Shown: positions 63,933 to 64,000 of the stretch, one piece after another
Layout: each line of letters begins with the position of its first letter
Numbering within the stretch: the first letter of the stretch is position 1
Assembly (NCBI RefSeq): GCF_003576245.1
Contig: NZ_QWGA01000003.1
Coordinates: 496,001-560,000 of the forward strand
Length of the DNA stretch: 64,000 bases
Source of the DNA: Henriciella algicola
Lineage (GTDB): Bacteria > Pseudomonadota > Alphaproteobacteria > Caulobacterales > Hyphomonadaceae
Reading direction: 5' to 3'
Translations under genes and position numbers: made by a program
Notes under the pieces: generated by a model
Database searches by the model: none
What the model saw: only the letters and a program-made list of their open reading frames with translations
Told to the model about the DNA's origin: nothing

Positions 63933-64000
63933 GATGTGCTCCCCCCACTCACAGCCTGCATGCACGTTAAGGTTATCAGACCGCATTATGGGAATCTGTC

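Overview
The window looks like a chromosomal segment of a GC-rich alphaproteobacterium, most like Caulobacterales/Hyphomonadaceae. The evidence is a circularly permuted two-piece tmRNA gene, an alpha-type SspB, an Entner-Doudoroff operon, a TonB receptor, the hflKC-DUF2065-degP block and a Caulobacter-like attenuator ahead of ilvB. The genus is an inference. Genes are densely packed with many 1-8 nt overlaps. I saw no tRNA, rRNA, IS element, prophage or CRISPR array. Apart from the tmRNA locus (44894-45335), no gene-free stretch exceeds 300 bases.

Layout. 1-4315: the cut-off end of a DUF1524 nuclease, a lipoprotein, a proline iminopeptidase and a sodium symporter. 4397-10129: the rod-shape operon mreB-mreC-mreD-mrdA-rodA on the minus strand. 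10399-13725: leuA with an upstream leucine-rich leader ORF, a TVP38-family membrane protein and an exported methyltransferase-like lipoprotein. 13900-17430: a Sel1 protein, a diguanylate cyclase, a flavin monooxygenase and a DMT exporter. 17431-22352: the overlapping operon zwf-edd-glk-eda. 22482-26985: ilvB-ilvN-ilvC, preceded by a short BCAA leader peptide and an intrinsic terminator. 27030-30862: miaA, serB, pheA and a membrane cytochrome c with a long acidic tail. 30874-37695: hflK-hflC-DUF2065-degP-marR-nlpC, with mrp and a DUF3088 gene divergent. 37699-41864: an SMP-30 protein, folA, a VUT transporter, an SDR and thyA.

42081-46662 holds two tandem TadG-like VWA proteins, then ssrA, a small membrane protein, the tag adaptor sspB and a thioesterase. 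46813-53676 holds a SET-domain protein, a RusA-type nuclease, a second GGDEF protein, a TonB receptor, hemH and fumC. 53687-54455 is a toxin-antitoxin module whose antitoxin joins an XRE helix-turn-helix to a CcdA-like domain. It precedes an SDR, a SulP transporter and a membrane protein with a cold-shock-like domain. 58451-63932 carries small conserved proteins (GNAT, DUF4169, YqaE, DUF4287), a lipoprotein, an old-yellow-enzyme reductase and an enoyl-CoA hydratase.

The genes cover cell elongation, glucose catabolism to pyruvate, branched-chain and aromatic amino-acid synthesis, ribosome rescue with tag delivery, and membrane protein quality control. The least ordinary items are the XRE-CcdA hybrid with its operator, the two attenuator leaders, the ssrA-sspB neighbourhood, the tandem VWA/Tad pair and the membrane-anchored cold-shock-like protein.
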